Notes: a model not told the origin generated them from the sequence alone. DNA of 21,730 nucleotides from an uncultured Asticcacaulis sp. (GCA_946480125.1 CAMLIY010000021.1:1-21730); one strand, 5' to 3'. Counted from the first letter of the stretch, positions 6,283 to 14,554 are shown. A program made the numbers and translations.

Positions 6283-7155
6283 GTGGACACGCATCACCTG
6301 AAAACGGATACGCCGCCTGCCCCCCCCACGCATGCGCCACAAGGCACGGCGGATAAGCCGGCACGCGCCACCACCGCTTCTATGCAAAGTTTGCTGGCTC
6401 ACTATTTCGAAGCGCATGGGACTGAGCCACAGGACTTCGAGGCCCGGCCTTTAAATGCCAGCCATGTCCATGACCGGAGTCATCTGCAAACCGGACGGAC
6501 GCCAGACAACACAAAAGAGATGATGAGCCCCGAACCGGCTCCCCTCTCCTCACCATCGGCCTTGGTGGCGCAGCCGGACTGGCCAGCGGCGGCACGCGCA
6601 CTGACCGATTCACTTATGCGGGAAAACGCCGCCCTGCGCGCGCAGCTCCAGCAACAGGCTGTTCTACTGCAAAGTGCCCAGGGACAGGCCGACAGCGACG
6701 TTTTAACCCCCACACTTAATCGCCGGGCTTTCTTGCGCGAGGTACAGCGCGCCATGGCCGATTGCCGGCGTTATGGTGAAGAGGCCTGCCTGATCTATCT
6801 CGATATGGATGGTTTCAAGGGCATAAACGACGCCTACGGACATTCGGCTGGCGATGCGGCGCTTGTCTATGTGGCCGAAACGCTCAATGGTAGTGTCCGC
6901 GAAGGTGATAGCGTTGGCCGCATCGGCGGCGATGAATTCGCCATCCTCCTGCGTCATGCTGATCTTAAGGCGTCCCGGATCAAGGCCATGCGCCTCGAAG
7001 CCGAACTGATGATGGGTACGTTTGAATATAACGGGCTTTATCTCAAGACCGGAGGCTCTTTTGGCGTCCGCGCCTATGCAGCACAGGCTTCGGCCGAAGT
7101 CTGGCTCAGTGAAGCCGACGCCGCTATGTTTCTGGTCAAGAAAACGTCGCGCTAA
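6283..7155 (+). CDS. Diguanylate cyclase (GGDEF domain) with intact inhibitory site
   Basis: Predicted to make cyclic di-GMP from two GTP. From the GTG at 6283 the protein has 290 residues. Residues 1-95 are Pro/Ala/His-rich and probably disordered, 100-135 look like a coiled coil (RENAALRAQLQQQAVLLQSA), and the rest is a GGDEF domain. The active-site loop reads GRIGGDEFAILL (GGDEF at 215-219). REGD at 206-209 is an RxxD inhibitory site at the usual 5-residue distance, so product inhibition is likely. The usual LTGLxNRR motif is changed to LTPTLNRRAF. There is no sensor domain or membrane segment, so the coiled coil may mediate dimerisation. GTG is preferred over the TTG at 6277 because GGAAAG lies 7 bases before it. 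Divergent from purE; convergent with the lipoprotein gene 2 bases away. Confidence 0.92.
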   Translation: MDTHHLKTDTPPAPPTHAPQGTADKPARATTASMQSLLAHYFEAHGTEPQDFEARPLNASHVHDRSHLQTGRTPDNTKEMMSPEPAPLSSPSALVAQPDWPAAARALTDSLMRENAALRAQLQQQAVLLQSAQGQADSDVLTPTLNRRAFLREVQRAMADCRRYGEEACLIYLDMDGFKGINDAYGHSAGDAALVYVAETLNGSVREGDSVGRIGGDEFAILLRHADLKASRIKAMRLEAELMMGTFEYNGLYLKTGGSFGVRAYAAQASAEVWLSEADAAMFLVKKTSR

Positions 7156-7157
7156 AC

Positions 7158-7322
7158 CTACATCGAAGATGTTGAAAGCGAAGAAGACGCCGCCTCAGCG
7201 CCCGGCAAAGCGCTGTCCACCGGCGGCGGAGCGGATCGCTTACCCGCCATCCCAGAGGTACAGCCAGCCATCATAGCTGTAAAAATAAAGACAGACATCA
7301 ATCCAGCAAATCTTCTGTGCAT
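7158..7322 (-). CDS. Small lipoprotein of unknown function
   Basis: 54 residues from the ATG at 7322. MHRR is followed by a hydrophobic core and the lipobox MAGC, with Cys21 as the lipidated residue. The mature part is only 34 residues, rich in Ser, Ala and Pro and without recognisable domains. A longer frame starts at 7385, but AGGAG lies 8 bases before the ATG at 7322 and the signal peptide begins there, which decides the start. The gene lies 115 bases downstream of dgt on the same strand and ends two bases from the diguanylate cyclase stop. Short lipoproteins like this often sit in the outer or inner membrane as structural or accessory peptides; no role can be assigned. Confidence 0.75.
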   Translation of the reverse strand: MHRRFAGLMSVFIFTAMMAGCTSGMAGKRSAPPPVDSALPGAEAASSSLSTSSM

Positions 7323-7437
7323 ATTAAACGCTCCTGAATAGCGGTTATATCCGCCGGCACTTACGCATAAGCTATTATGAGCCAACTATAGCAAGGTCTT
7401 AACGTGATTATCCGGCCGTTTTAATAAAGCGCATGTG

Positions 7438-8601
7438 CTACCCTATAAAGGAAAAGAGACGGCGCTGCTCCTCTATGGCGAAAGCATCGGTCATGCCGGC
7501 GATATAATCACAGATCACCCGCGCCCGGGCGGTTTCGCTATCCTTAGAGCACACTCTCTGAAACCACTCGGTCGGCAGAGTATCCGGTTCATCCATGAAC
7601 AGGCTGAACATCTCCTTCAATGTGCGTTTGGCATGGCTGCGCGTACGATTAAGCTTATAATGTTTGTACATGCGTTCAAAAAGAAACCCCCGCAAACGCG
7701 ACAGGTCATCATAGACCGGTTTCGAGAATGCGACCATGGGCCGGCGGGCAATACGAACGTCCTCATCGGTTTCCACACCGTCTTCTTTCAGGCGGCGCGT
7801 GGTCTCAGCCAGCACATCGGTCATCATCATGCCGATCATCCGCCTGACGCCTTCCAGGCGCAAAAGCCGGCTGTCTATCGCTGGCCAGTCCTTTTGAACG
7901 GACGCCAGGGCTGGTCCGATAAGCGGGACGTTCATCAGGTCTTCGATGGTAAACAGCTCGGCGCGAAGGCCATCATCAACATCATGATTGTTATAGGCGA
8001 TGTCATCAGCCAGGGCGGCGCACTGGGCTTCCATTGAAGCAAAGGTATCTGTTCGCAGGTCCCACTGGGTATTGAAATCAACGATGGATTTCCATGAGGG
8101 CTCCTGCATATGATGGCTGACAGGGCCATTGTGCTTGATGATGCCTTCCAGCGTTTCCCAGGTCAGGTTCAACCCGTCAAACGCCGGATAGCGAACTTCC
8201 AGCCGGGTGATGACGCGGAAGGTCTGCACATTGTGATCGAACCCGCCCCAAGGCTTCATGCATTCGTGCAACTGGTCCTCACCGGCATGACCGAAAGGGG
8301 GATGACCGAGATCATGAGATAAGGCGATAGTTTCAGCCAGATCCTCGTTCAAACTCAACGAGTGCGCCAGTGATCGGGCAATTTGCGCCACCTCCAGGCT
8401 ATGGGTCAGACGCGTACGGAAATAATCGCCTTCATTGGCGACAAAAACCTGGGTTTTTCCCTTCAGTCGCCTGAAGGCAGTAGAATGTATTATGCGGTCG
8501 CGGTCGCGTGCAAAGGCCGTACGTGTCGGGCTTTCAGCTTCGGAATGCAGACGGCCGAGACTCTTTTCAACATCGGATGCAAAGGGGGCCAGGGGCTTCA
8601 T
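7438..8601 (-). CDS. dgt: Deoxyguanosinetriphosphate triphosphohydrolase-like protein
   Basis: HD-domain enzyme that hydrolyses dNTPs to the nucleoside and triphosphate, helping control dNTP pools. The 387-residue protein has the family start ([20 protein letters not shown]), [17 protein letters not shown], then the metal-binding HD set: RLTHSLEV (His67), [14 protein letters not shown] (His96-Asp97, His100, His105). A conserved [13 protein letters not shown] follows. The ATG at 8601 has GGAGA 5 bases upstream. An open frame continues to 8913, but that extension would overlap the divergent erpA-like gene antisense and has no family similarity. The bacterial class 2 dGTPase-like proteins vary in substrate preference. 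Confidence 0.93.
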   Translation of the reverse strand: MKPLAPFASDVEKSLGRLHSEAESPTRTAFARDRDRIIHSTAFRRLKGKTQVFVANEGDYFRTRLTHSLEVAQIARSLAHSLSLNEDLAETIALSHDLGHPPFGHAGEDQLHECMKPWGGFDHNVQTFRVITRLEVRYPAFDGLNLTWETLEGIIKHNGPVSHHMQEPSWKSIVDFNTQWDLRTDTFASMEAQCAALADDIAYNNHDVDDGLRAELFTIEDLMNVPLIGPALASVQKDWPAIDSRLLRLEGVRRMIGMMMTDVLAETTRRLKEDGVETDEDVRIARRPMVAFSKPVYDDLSRLRGFLFERMYKHYKLNRTRSHAKRTLKEMFSLFMDEPDTLPTEWFQRVCSKDSETARARVICDYIAGMTDAFAIEEQRRLFSFIG

Positions 8602-8690
8602 ATTCTCTCCGCGGGCAAGGGGCTTAACGGGGCTATACTGATTTCCTTTCAAAATCCTTTGATATTTTTTTGATTTTCTATCGACAGGGG

Positions 8691-8719
8691 CTGATTTTAC
8701 AGGCGAATGCGCCCATATT
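8691..8719 (+). promoter_or_regulatory. Candidate promoter of the erpA-like gene
   Basis: CTGATT (8691-8696), a 17-base spacer, then CATATT (8714-8719), a weak sigma-70 match (3 of 6 and 4 of 6). The expected start falls on the A of the ATG at 8726, which has no Shine-Dalgarno sequence. Found by eye only. Confidence 0.25.
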
Positions 8720-8725
8720 GCCGAC

Positions 8726-9055
8726 ATGAGCCATAATATTACCCTCACCGCCGCCGCCGCGAAACACCTTAATGCCCTCAGCCAGGCCGCCGGCCATCCC
8801 GTTATGCTGCGTGTGCTGGTCGAAGGCGGTGGCTGTTCAGGTTTCCAGTACGTTCTGGACCTGACGGACAGCGCCAATCCGGATGAGAGCGAAATAACCT
8901 GTGATGGCGCCACGGCTTTGGTCGATGAAATCTCAGCGCCATTAATGGCGGGCTCAATGATCGACTATGTTGAGGAACTGGTCGGCTCACAGTTCAAGAT
9001 TCTCAATCCGCTGGCTGTGGCGTCGTGTGGCTGCGGAACCAGTTTCTCTCTGTAG
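8726..9055 (+). CDS. erpA: A-type iron-sulfur carrier protein (ErpA/IscA family)
   Basis: 109-residue HesB/IscA-type protein that carries or inserts Fe-S clusters. The three cluster-ligating cysteines are in place: Cys37 in [11 protein letters not shown], and Cys101 and Cys103 in [11 protein letters not shown] at the C-terminus. Other family marks are [12 protein letters not shown] and the [22 protein letters not shown] stretch (here split over residues 76-97). I use erpA because the divergent dgt / A-type carrier / xthA order is familiar from alphaproteobacteria, but sequence alone cannot separate ErpA from IscA or SufA functions. There is no isc or suf gene nearby. No Shine-Dalgarno sequence precedes the ATG. 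xthA follows after 39 bases on the same strand. Confidence 0.88.
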   Translation: MSHNITLTAAAAKHLNALSQAAGHPVMLRVLVEGGGCSGFQYVLDLTDSANPDESEITCDGATALVDEISAPLMAGSMIDYVEELVGSQFKILNPLAVASCGCGTSFSL

Positions 9056-9094
9056 AGTCTTGCTCGAATCCAATGAGGCGCTTAAAAACGCGGT

Positions 9095-9898
9095 ATGAAA
9101 CTCGCCACCTGGAACGTTAATTCCGTCAATGCGCGTCTGCCACTCCTGCTGGAATGGTTCCGCGAAGCGCAACCCGATGTCTGCGGCCTGCAGGAAATCA
9201 AGTGCATTGACGAAAAATTCCCCTACGAAGCTTTTGAATCCCTGGGATATAATTGCGCCGTTCACGGCCAGAAATCCTATAATGGTGTCGCCATATTGTC
9301 GAAATTTCCGATGAGCGATATCCAGCGCGGTCTCCCGAAAGAGGAGACCGACCAGGACGACCATTCGCGTTATATCGAAGCGGTGATCGAGGCGCCGGAA
9401 CCAATCCGTTTCGGCTGCATCTACCTGCCTAACGGCAACCCTGTCCATACCGATAAATATGCCTATAAGCTGCGTTGGCTAGAGCGCCTCCGTACCCACG
9501 CCACAGCGCTCCTGACACTTGAAGAAGCGACCGTTTTGACCGGTGATTTCAATATCATACCGACAAAAGACGACCTTTGGAAAGAGGCGCCTTGGCTTGA
9601 TGATGCGCTTTATCAACCAGCCGTTCGCCGTGCCTATCAGGGCCTGAAAAATCTCGGCTATACCGATGCTTTTGAAGCGATGCCACCAGAGGGCAACCGC
9701 TATACCTTCTGGGATTATCAGGCGGGCGCCTGGCCCAAGAACGAAGGTATCCGCATTGACCATCACCTGCTGTCACCACAGTCGGCAGATCGTCTGCTGG
9801 ATGTGGTAATTCATAAAGAGGCCCGCGGCATGACACATGATGAGGCAAAGCCCTCAGATCATGTGCCCGTTGTCATTGAATTGACAACAAAATCTTAA
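9095..9898 (+). CDS. xthA: Exodeoxyribonuclease III
   Basis: Base-excision-repair enzyme with AP endonuclease and 3'-5' exonuclease activity on double-stranded DNA. The 267-residue length and motifs fit the family: ATWNVNSVNARL at the N-terminus, GLQEIKC with metal-binding Glu34, SYNGVAILSK, YLPNGNPV, TGDFNIIPTKDDLW with the catalytic Asp-Asn pair, and SDHVPVVIEL with the catalytic Asp-His at the C-terminus. GIRIDHHLLS carries the usual IDH-type segment. No good Shine-Dalgarno sequence lies at normal distance; GAGG is about 16 bases away. It is probably read with the erpA-like gene, although TTGCTC-N16-TTAAAA at 9060-9087 could be a weak own promoter. Confidence 0.95.
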   Translation: MKLATWNVNSVNARLPLLLEWFREAQPDVCGLQEIKCIDEKFPYEAFESLGYNCAVHGQKSYNGVAILSKFPMSDIQRGLPKEETDQDDHSRYIEAVIEAPEPIRFGCIYLPNGNPVHTDKYAYKLRWLERLRTHATALLTLEEATVLTGDFNIIPTKDDLWKEAPWLDDALYQPAVRRAYQGLKNLGYTDAFEAMPPEGNRYTFWDYQAGAWPKNEGIRIDHHLLSPQSADRLLDVVIHKEARGMTHDEAKPSDHVPVVIELTTKS

Positions 9899-9924
9899 CC
9901 CGCCCCCTTCACAATAAGGGTTAA
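9895..9924. repeat. Inverted repeat at the end of xthA
   Basis: TTAACCC (9895-9901, overlapping the xthA stop) and GGGTTAA (9918-9924) form a perfect 7-bp inverted repeat with a 16-base loop. A third related element, TTACCC, follows at 9925. It could be a weak terminator, or an operator for the next gene. No T run is present. Confidence 0.4.
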
Positions 9925-9955
9925 TTACCCATAACCCCGTCAGGCGTGATCACCG

Positions 9956-10648
9956 ATGGCACATGCCGCGCGCATCCTGCTCTATTTTCTTTTCGCTGGC
10001 ATTGGCCTGACCCTGATAGCCTCCGGCCTGATGTGGTGGTTTGAGGCTTCGCGTCGTCTGGCGCGCGCCCTGAATTCCGCCTTGGGTAAACCGGCAGACG
10101 CTGTGGTTTACGATCTCGACGGCCACAAAGCGGCCGGACTGGATTTCACCGCCGGAGACCTGGCCATCATGTGGAATACCGGTGCGCAAGGACTGGTCTT
10201 CGCGTTTGACGAGATCGAGGGCGCTGAGCTTATTGTCGATGAACGTGTCGTTGCCCGTGCCCAGAAAGGCGAAAGCCGCAAGGTGCTCAATGAAACCCAT
10301 GTCAATGCCGCCAAAGTGACCTTGCGCCTGATGTTCGATGACGTGCAGACGCCGGAATTCGAAGTCAATCTGTATGGCGATGTCAGCCACAATCCCGTTC
10401 ACGCCAAGACGGCTGCGGAAGCTGTCCGTATCGGTCGCAAATGGTTGTCGCACATAGATGCCGTGATCAAGCGATTGCCGGTGGATGCACAATCGCCCTA
10501 TCCGCCTGCAACGGTCGAGGTCGCTGCGCCCGTCACTAAATCACCGCCGCCCATTGCCGTGCGGCCTGATTTCAGCGAACGCCCGCCCTGGGAAGACAGG
10601 GATGAGGACGAAGACACAAACGACACGTATGGCGACGAAAAGCATTAG
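9956..10648 (+). CDS. Membrane-anchored protein of unknown function, paralog 1 of a tandem pair
   Basis: 230 residues. One N-terminal membrane helix (about residues 7-28), then a soluble domain (about 45-172) and a Pro-rich, very acidic tail (DRDEDEDTNDT). With few basic residues before the helix, topology is uncertain. The domain core includes FDEIEGAELIVDERVVARAQ (84-103) and a second block ending in a helix, RKWLSHIDAVIKR (161-173). The same blocks recur in the gene at 10730, so the two are tandem paralogs. I do not recognise the family. The strand pattern 'I-x-G-x-E-hydrophobic-hydrophobic-V-D' is reminiscent of bacterial PH-like domains, but this is only an impression. The ATG at 9956 has at best a weak Shine-Dalgarno sequence (AGG about 11 bases away). 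Confidence 0.8.
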   Translation: MAHAARILLYFLFAGIGLTLIASGLMWWFEASRRLARALNSALGKPADAVVYDLDGHKAAGLDFTAGDLAIMWNTGAQGLVFAFDEIEGAELIVDERVVARAQKGESRKVLNETHVNAAKVTLRLMFDDVQTPEFEVNLYGDVSHNPVHAKTAAEAVRIGRKWLSHIDAVIKRLPVDAQSPYPPATVEVAAPVTKSPPPIAVRPDFSERPPWEDRDEDEDTNDTYGDEKH

Positions 10649-10694
10649 CCTGGCGCTTAGGACTTAACGAACGTCCAAAATCGTGGTTAATGCT

Positions 10695-10719
10695 CTGTGA
10701 TAGTCCATAGATATCACAG
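10695..10719. repeat. Perfect 8-bp dyad directly upstream of the second paralog
   Basis: CTGTGATA (10695-10702) and TATCACAG (10712-10719) are perfect inverted repeats separated by 9 bases. The right arm overlaps the only Shine-Dalgarno candidate (CAGG) of the gene starting at 10730. It may be an operator or an RNA hairpin limiting translation. The spacing between TGTGA and TCACA is 13, not the 6 of a CRP site. Confidence 0.55.
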
Positions 10720-10729
10720 GTAATCCGTT

Positions 10730-11443
10730 TTGCCGACTTATCTGCCAATGATCATCATCCTTTCGGCGGCGGTACTGGCCATTCTGGTCGTGCTGTACCG
10801 TCTCTATGACTCGCGTGTCGAGCAACCCAAAAAGCTGGAGGATGAACTACGCGAAGGCCTGGAAACCTTCAAGGCGGACGTCATGGTCCTCGAACCGGTG
10901 CGTAAGGCGGCAGCGGCCAGTTCATTTGCCGGCGATCGCCTGATCATCGTCGAGGACTTCGGCAAGAAACCTCATCGACCTTATAAAATGTCGCAGCTCA
11001 TGGGGATGGAGGTCATTGTCGATGATCGGGTCATCGCCCGTGTCATGCGCAGCGGGCCACATACCCTTCTGGATGATATTGCCCCTACCGTCCATCGCGT
11101 CACCATGCGGCTGGTGCTGGATGACCCTTCCTTCCCCAGTTTTGAACTCGTTGTGTGGGACCCGAACGATACCCTGACCGCTCGCGCCGAAGGGCCGCGC
11201 GCCGCCATTAACAATGTTCGCAAATGGTATTACCATGTTGAAGCTGTGTTGCGCCGAACCGTCAGCGCTCCTCAGCCGGTTGTCGGCGCGCCGGCCGCTG
11301 CCGCTGCTGTACGGCAACCGGAATATCTGACGGTGCCTCTGCCCGCGATATCAGCGGCGTCACCCCTAATTGCCGCGCCTTCCAACTCGCCTTCCACCGC
11401 GGACGGGGACGTGATGAACGCACCGCTCATTCCGTATATCTGA
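10730..11443 (+). CDS. Membrane-anchored protein of unknown function, paralog 2 of a tandem pair
   Basis: 237 residues from a TTG start; an in-frame ATG at 10748 is possible but has no Shine-Dalgarno sequence. One membrane helix at about residues 6-23, a charged linker (EQPKKLEDELREGLETFKAD) and a domain at about 65-176. An Ala/Pro-rich tail of about 60 residues follows. The domain aligns by eye with the preceding gene: GMEVIVDDRVIAR versus GAELIVDERVVAR (9 of 13 identical), RLVLDDPSFPSFEL versus RLMFDDVQTPEFEV, and RKWYYHVEAVLRR versus RKWLSHIDAVIKR. The tails differ: this one lacks the acidic end. This is a diverged tandem duplication in the same orientation, with an 81-base gap containing a dyad. 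No function is assigned. Confidence 0.78.
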   Translation: MPTYLPMIIILSAAVLAILVVLYRLYDSRVEQPKKLEDELREGLETFKADVMVLEPVRKAAAASSFAGDRLIIVEDFGKKPHRPYKMSQLMGMEVIVDDRVIARVMRSGPHTLLDDIAPTVHRVTMRLVLDDPSFPSFELVVWDPNDTLTARAEGPRAAINNVRKWYYHVEAVLRRTVSAPQPVVGAPAAAAAVRQPEYLTVPLPAISAASPLIAAPSNSPSTADGDVMNAPLIPYI

Positions 11444-11550
11444 TCACTCCGGTTCTAAGTTTTCCACCACGCCGCGCGCTTACGCATGGTCATAGCCTTA
11501 TCGTCATGTTAGGCGTTGTAAAAATTCAGACTGGTCGGAGACCGTAAGTA

Positions 11551-12237
11551 ATGTGGAACCTGGCACTTGCGTGCGCTTTCTTCCTCTGCATCCATTTGAT
11601 GATCAGCGGCACATCGATGAAGGCACAGACTATCGCTAAAATTGGCGGCATTGGATATCACAGTCTCTTTTCACTGCTCTCGATCATCGGCCTGATATGG
11701 ATGATGATCGCTTTCGGTCTGGCTCTGGGCGATCCGATGAATGTCGTTCTGTGGAAATCAGAAACATTCCTGCGTGTTATAGGTCTTTTCGGTAACTTCC
11801 TGGCTTTTCTGCTGGTTGTTGTCGGTATTGTCACGCCGTCGCCAACAAACTTGCTGGCTCTGCGCCACATGCCTGACAAGACGGTTTACGGTATCATCCG
11901 AATTTCACGCCATCCCATCCTGGCGGGTATTGCGATCTGGGCAATTACTCACATAATCTGTAATGGTAATCTGGCGGCATGGATATTCTTCGGTTCCGTG
12001 CTGGCTCTTTGCGCCCTGGGCGCCAACAATATTGACCGCAAGCGGCTGGCCCTGATGGGCGAGACCTATGCCTCGATCAAGCGCCGGACCTCGATCATAC
12101 CGTTCGTCGCGATTATCGAAGGCCGGACGGCCTTTGTGCCGGCAGAACTGGGCGTGGTGCGTATGCTGCTGGCGGTGTCGATGTTTTCAGCCATTACCGT
12201 CTTACACGAATTGCTTTTCAACGCCCGCGCTATTTAA
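11551..12237 (+). CDS. NnrU-family integral membrane protein
   Basis: 228 residues with about six hydrophobic segments. The NnrU signature is visible in the second half: RISRHPILAGIAIWAITHII, NGNLAAWIFFGSVLALCALG, then IDRKRLALMGETYASIKRRT and SIIPFVAIIEGR. The RHP motif also occurs in the related isoprenylcysteine methyltransferase-like group. NnrU was named from nitrite/nitric oxide metabolism, but many members occur without denitrification genes and none is present here, so that function should not be transferred. A GGAG lies about 10 bases before the ATG. The gene sits downstream of the tandem paralogs with a 107-base gap. A small two-helix membrane protein gene follows. Confidence 0.88.
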   Translation: MWNLALACAFFLCIHLMISGTSMKAQTIAKIGGIGYHSLFSLLSIIGLIWMMIAFGLALGDPMNVVLWKSETFLRVIGLFGNFLAFLLVVVGIVTPSPTNLLALRHMPDKTVYGIIRISRHPILAGIAIWAITHIICNGNLAAWIFFGSVLALCALGANNIDRKRLALMGETYASIKRRTSIIPFVAIIEGRTAFVPAELGVVRMLLAVSMFSAITVLHELLFNARAI

Positions 12238-12355
12238 ACGGGATAAATGTGGCAGCGCGCCCTGATTGGTAGTTTGCCATTGATCTTATCACAAATGTTT
12301 GAACAAATGGGCGTATAGCGGTCTGTATAAATCAGATGGGTGGGTTGCGTCGGTT

Positions 12356-12532
12356 ATGAAGCTCTCGGCTTTTACCTTGCTGCTGTTTTTCATCGCCGTG
12401 GCGCTGGTCACGGCCAGCCTGATCGGGCATTTCCGCAGCGTTCCCCATATAAGCGAATACGCCTACTGGCTGATGACCGCGGCCTTTGGTGTGCTCACTT
12501 TTGGCATCATATTCAAAGGCCGGACTCAATAG
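12356..12532 (+). CDS. Small two-helix membrane protein of unknown function
   Basis: 58 residues from the ATG at 12356: a first helix from about residue 4 to 27 (LSAFTLLLFFIAVALVTASL), a short polar loop with HFRSVPHISEY, a second helix (YWLMTAAFGVLTFGIIF), and a basic end KGRTQ. The frame is open back to a TTG at 12299, which would add 19 mostly polar residues. Neither start has a good Shine-Dalgarno sequence. I prefer the ATG because the short charged N-terminus before the helix is natural. The stop lies inside the last codons of the convergent oxidoreductase gene, a 7-base overlap. No family is recognised. Confidence 0.6.
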   Translation: MKLSAFTLLLFFIAVALVTASLIGHFRSVPHISEYAYWLMTAAFGVLTFGIIFKGRTQ

Positions 12533-13488
12533 CCGCTTATGTCATTGGATTCCGGCGCCACTTCCTCATCGATCGCCAGAGCCAGTATCAAAGCTTTCAA
12601 GGCTTCTTTACCTGTGCAAAGCGGTTTTTCACGCTCTCCGCGCACGGCATCAAGAAAGCGGAAGACACTGGTGCCCAGCGGATCTTTTGCAATATCTGCC
12701 TCGGCAAAATCAGCATTCAGCCTGAACGGCGTATTATTCTCAAACCTGCGGTTCAGCAGATCAATACTGACCTCACCGCTTGGGTAAACAATCCGCATAG
12801 TCCGTTCGCGGGCTTCGGCCATGCGTGAGGCCTGGAAATGCGCCATCATGCCATTCTCAAATTCGACTTCGGCCGTAACCTCATCAGCCCCGATTGCCGT
12901 ATAGCCTTCATGGTCGCGATAACGGGCCTGGGCCCTCATGCCACCGGGCCCTGAACCCGCCAGGGTCTGGGCAAGATCGAGATCATGGATCATCAGGTCA
13001 AGCACAACCGACACATCGAGATTGCGCGTCGAGGCCGTGCCATTTCGAACGGCCTCGAGCCGCAAAGGCCTTTCAGGCACATCATAAAGCCCCATAGCCT
13101 CGAAGACGGCCCGTTCCTGATGCCCGCAAGCCAGGACCAGTCCCTTTTCCGCCGCCAGATCCACCATGGCATGACCATCAACCGCCGTGATAGCCAATGG
13201 TTTTTCCGAATAGACATGCACCCCCGCTTCGAGCGCTTTTAGCGCGATACCGGCATGGGCAAAAGCGGGTGTAGCAATGGTTACGGCATCAATTTGCGAT
13301 AAAAAATCAGATAATTCGTCACCGCCAAAGGCTTTCACTCCCTGTTGGACCGCCAGGGCTTCGGCACGCACTTTGTCGAGATCATATATGCCGACAAATT
13401 CGATGCGTTCGATCTGCTTGTACTTGTTGGCATGATAGCCGCCAAAAACACCGGCGCCTGCAACGCCCACACGCAAAACTTCAGCCAT
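12526..13488 (-). CDS. Gfo/Idh/MocA-family NAD(P)-dependent oxidoreductase
   Basis: 320 residues. The N-terminal Rossmann domain has VGVAGAGVFGGYHANKY (GxGxxG at 11-16), an acidic residue after the second strand (GIYDLD), VTIATPAFAH, and the family EKPLA motif at 95-99 with the catalytic-type Lys96. The C-terminal half holds LDLMIHDLDLAQTLAG, whose His lies where the family often has its catalytic His. Members oxidise or reduce sugars, inositol or nucleotide sugars; the substrate cannot be read from this sequence, and no sugar pathway genes are adjacent. I chose the ATG at 13488 (GAAGAG 6 bases upstream) over the frame start at 13563. It stands alone on its strand between two convergent or divergent neighbours. 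Confidence 0.9.
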   Translation of the reverse strand: MAEVLRVGVAGAGVFGGYHANKYKQIERIEFVGIYDLDKVRAEALAVQQGVKAFGGDELSDFLSQIDAVTIATPAFAHAGIALKALEAGVHVYSEKPLAITAVDGHAMVDLAAEKGLVLACGHQERAVFEAMGLYDVPERPLRLEAVRNGTASTRNLDVSVVLDLMIHDLDLAQTLAGSGPGGMRAQARYRDHEGYTAIGADEVTAEVEFENGMMAHFQASRMAEARERTMRIVYPSGEVSIDLLNRRFENNTPFRLNADFAEADIAKDPLGTSVFRFLDAVRGEREKPLCTGKEALKALILALAIDEEVAPESNDISGY

Positions 13489-13645
13489 GACAATCTCTTC
13501 AGTCGTTGATCCGTTTGGATTAAACCGCTTCGCTGCAAAAAAGGAATACAATTTTCGCCACATAAATTGTGCAAAGCGACATAAACCGCTTTTTCGCCAT
13601 GCTTATCGGGTCTAAACAGAGCGAACTTTTGCCTGGAGAAAGCCT

Positions 13646-14554
13646 GTGTCACGTTTGTTTGGTGCCTACGTCATTGTCGATTACAGCGCCGCCGAAGGCA
13701 AGAAGACCGGCGAATCCTCTGTATGGATCGGCGTTATGAAGCGCGACGTCCGCTTCCGCCTGTCCTATGAGTCACATAATCCGGCCACACGCGCCGAGGC
13801 CATGACGCTGTTGAAAACCATTCTTACCGACCTGCACAAGCGCGGCGACCGTGTTTTCCTCGGGCTCGACTTCGCGCTTGGGTTCCCACGCGGCACGGCG
13901 TCGCGTCTGCAACTGAAGGGCGCGCCGTGGGCCGGCCTGTGGGAATTCCTGGCAAAAAACATTGTCGACAAGGCAGATAACAAGAACAACCGCTTCCAGG
14001 TGGCCGCCAAGATGAACCGCCTGATGACCGATGCGGCCTATCCGTTCTGGGGCTGTCCCAAGAGCGATGCCCAGAAATGGCTTTCCACGCTCAAGCCCGA
14101 AACGCTCGGTGATTTCCCCGAATTCCGCCTGACTGAAGACGCGGCCCGTATGGCCCACAAAAAGACGCAGACCGCCAAGAGCTTGTGGCAGATGCACGGC
14201 GCCGGCGTAGTCGCCGGACAGACCATGCTCGGTATTCCGGCGTTTCGGGCACTGGCGGCCGGACTGGGAGAGCGTGCGAAAATCTGGCCTTTCGAAACCG
14301 GTTTCGGCATGCAAAATCCGGAAACGCTTGAGAACATCTCCACCCTGATAGCCGAAGTCTACCCAGCCATATTCGAGGGTGAGGCCGAACCTGGCGAAGT
14401 CAAGGATGCCACCGGTGTGCGTGTCGCTGCCCAGGCCCTTGCAGAGGCGGACGACAAAGGGCAATTGGGTGCTTTATTCGCCGCCCCAAAAAGCCTGAAA
14501 GAGACTGATCTCGATATCGCGGCCACTGAAGAGGGCTGGATACTTGGCGTTTAA
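13646..14554 (+). CDS. DUF429-like protein (RNase H-fold), unknown function
   Basis: 302 residues. Three acidic motifs fit the DUF429-type RNase H fold: [10 protein letters not shown] (Asp12), [13 protein letters not shown] (Asp75), and AEVYPA (Glu237), followed by a C-terminal [17 protein letters not shown] helix resembling the D-A-x-x-A-x-x-A-A-x-A segment of that family. Homologs are sometimes named 'cobalamin biosynthesis CbiG', which I believe is a misnomer; no cobalamin gene is nearby. A nuclease activity is possible but unproven. The start is GTG at 13646, with GGAG 7 bases before it. The stop overlaps the YnfA-like start by 11 bases, so the two are co-translated. It is divergent from the oxidoreductase gene, with 157 bases between starts. 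Confidence 0.8.
   Translation: MSRLFGAYVIVDYSAAEGKKTGESSVWIGVMKRDVRFRLSYESHNPATRAEAMTLLKTILTDLHKRGDRVFLGLDFALGFPRGTASRLQLKGAPWAGLWEFLAKNIVDKADNKNNRFQVAAKMNRLMTDAAYPFWGCPKSDAQKWLSTLKPETLGDFPEFRLTEDAARMAHKKTQTAKSLWQMHGAGVVAGQTMLGIPAFRALAAGLGERAKIWPFETGFGMQNPETLENISTLIAEVYPAIFEGEAEPGEVKDATGVRVAAQALAEADDKGQLGALFAAPKSLKETDLDIAATEEGWILGV

Noticed and set aside
8602..8913. N-terminal extension of dgt to an ATG at 8913
   Set aside because: It would run antisense through the erpA-like gene, its translation is unlike the family, and the ATG at 8601 has a good ribosome binding site and the expected N-terminus.
9895..9935. A CtrA box (TTAA-N7-TTAA) upstream of 9956
   Set aside because: TTAA half-sites are present but none pairs with another at 7-base spacing; the nearest second half-site reads TAAC.
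10696..10718. A CRP/FNR-type site upstream of 10730
   Set aside because: TGTGA and TCACA are separated by 13 bases instead of 6, and the FNR half-site is not matched.
11551..12237. A role in denitrification inferred from the NnrU name
   Set aside because: No nitrite or nitric oxide reductase genes are present, and NnrU-like proteins are widespread without them.
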